Position numbers and translations under genes: made by a program
Shown: positions 63,581 to 64,000 of the stretch, in pieces
Position numbering within the stretch: the stretch's first letter is position 1
Layout of the letters: every line of letters begins with the position of its first letter
Assembly: GCA_012934845.2 (NCBI GenBank)
Contig: WNNJ02003660.1
Location: forward strand, 186,001-250,000
DNA from: Pomphorhynchus laevis
Taxonomy: Eukaryota; Acanthocephala; Palaeacanthocephala; Echinorhynchida; Pomphorhynchidae
Direction of reading: 5' to 3'
Length of the DNA stretch: 64,000 bases
Notes under the pieces: generated by a model
Database searches by the model: none
Told to the model about the DNA's origin: nothing
What the model saw: only the letters and a program-made list of their open reading frames with translations

Positions 63581-64000
63581 ATCTTCAGATACCGCAAGTA
63601 GATAAAAGAGCTCAGGGATACGAACAGACGAGATACAATAAATTTGTGGAAGGACGATGATCGAATCGATTAGAGAAACAGTTTTTGAAATTAGGTAATC
63701 GGAGAATTGAGAAGGATCAAGAGTGGAGGTGACAGAGGAACGAGAAAGTAGAGAATTAAGAGTTTTCTATTTAGTTCGAGAGTCATTAGCGGAAGCCAGT
63801 TTGCTTCGCCAAAAACTATGTGCCTTAGAACACAGAAGTTGCCTATGCGAACGACGAAGAGCAAAGAATTGGTTACGATAAAAGGATGAATCAAGTTCTG
63901 AAGATAGTCTGAGATAACGATGATAAGTTCTGAAAGAACGACGCAGGAGGCGTTTTGAAGTCACACACTCAGAGTCGAACCATGTTGCAAGATTTTGCCG

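Larger units (their letters stand above)
61975..64000 (-). mobile_element. LINE B, 3' part, running off the window
   Basis: A Jockey/CR1/L2-like LINE related to A and C, on the minus strand. The linker (SKRLLRRSFRTYHRYLRLSS) is near 63900-63960, the RT at 63580-62783, the post-RT domain at 62770-62080, and the 3' terminus at 61975-62018. The terminus has the perfect hairpin GCACACAG/CTGTGTGC and TTAAAAAAC. The 5' part lies beyond position 64000. There are few breaks: one in-frame TAA between the two main frames and a frame slip near the C-terminus. Confidence 0.82.

Noticed and set aside
1-64000. A novel defence, toxin-antitoxin, secondary-metabolite or virus-derived system.
   Set aside because: Both strands were read for such genes. 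Everything beyond the WD40 gene, the LIM ORF and the helicase exon is explained by LINEs, RLE elements, a Penelope-like RT, Merlin, MITEs, SINE-like units and AT-rich spacer. No capsid, envelope, integrase or protease block was recognised.

Overview
This is an AT-rich animal nuclear window with one clearly real, intact host gene in a landscape of broken transposable elements. I read it as an invertebrate: spliceosomal introns of 42-79 bp with GT-AG ends sit beside multi-kilobase introns full of transposons, and long A/T microsatellites alternate with GC-richer LINE bodies. I cannot name the species. There is no bacterial gene organisation, CRISPR array, rRNA or functional tRNA gene.

Host genes. 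The main gene is a seven-exon WDR55-type WD40 gene on the minus strand (7197-18112, 312 codons plus stop). It only appears when the exons are read through six consistent GT-AG introns. Intron 5 (7612-13399) holds a very young-looking Merlin DNA transposon with an exact 8-bp target duplication, an array of tRNA-derived SINE units and the wreck of a restriction-like-endonuclease (RLE) LINE. Intron 4 (13500-17471) holds segmental duplications, a LINE 3' end and, on the opposite strand, one orphan exon resembling the start of a DEAH-box RNA helicase. A single-exon LIM-domain ORF (56477-57010, minus) has all eight zinc ligands and directly abuts an RLE-LINE fragment. A short unknown ORF lies at 926-1177.

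Transposons. From 18.2 to 54.6 kb the window is almost continuous non-LTR retrotransposon debris, often nested. The dominant group (A, B, C; Jockey/CR1/L2-like, with APE endonuclease and reverse transcriptase) includes two near-identical, identically broken copies at 24.7-28.3 kb (minus) and 33.8-36.6 kb (plus). A second CR1-like set (H, I, J, K, L, M, P) supplies endonuclease and RT fragments, with one uninterrupted 366-codon RT frame at 53.4-54.5 kb. RLE-type elements of at least three lineages occur at 4.0-4.9, 10.5-13.2, 49.9-51.4, 57.0-57.6 and 59.2-61.0 kb. An RTE/Rex-like RT lies at 18.3-20.1 kb, and two pieces of a Penelope-like or related RT lie at 28.7-29.4 and 55.9-56.4 kb. MITEs and a dispersed AT-rich repeat fill much of the rest.

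The most interesting signal is structural. The 3' ends of the A, B and C LINE groups, and of the fragment near 2.65 kb, carry the same frame (GTAA-stem-loop-stem-CATTTGYYAC), while the stem itself has different, compensating sequences in different lineages. This looks like a conserved RNA hairpin used by the element's reverse transcriptase. Several LINE junctions also carry fold-back palindromes. I found no evidence for a novel defence, toxin or metabolic system here.
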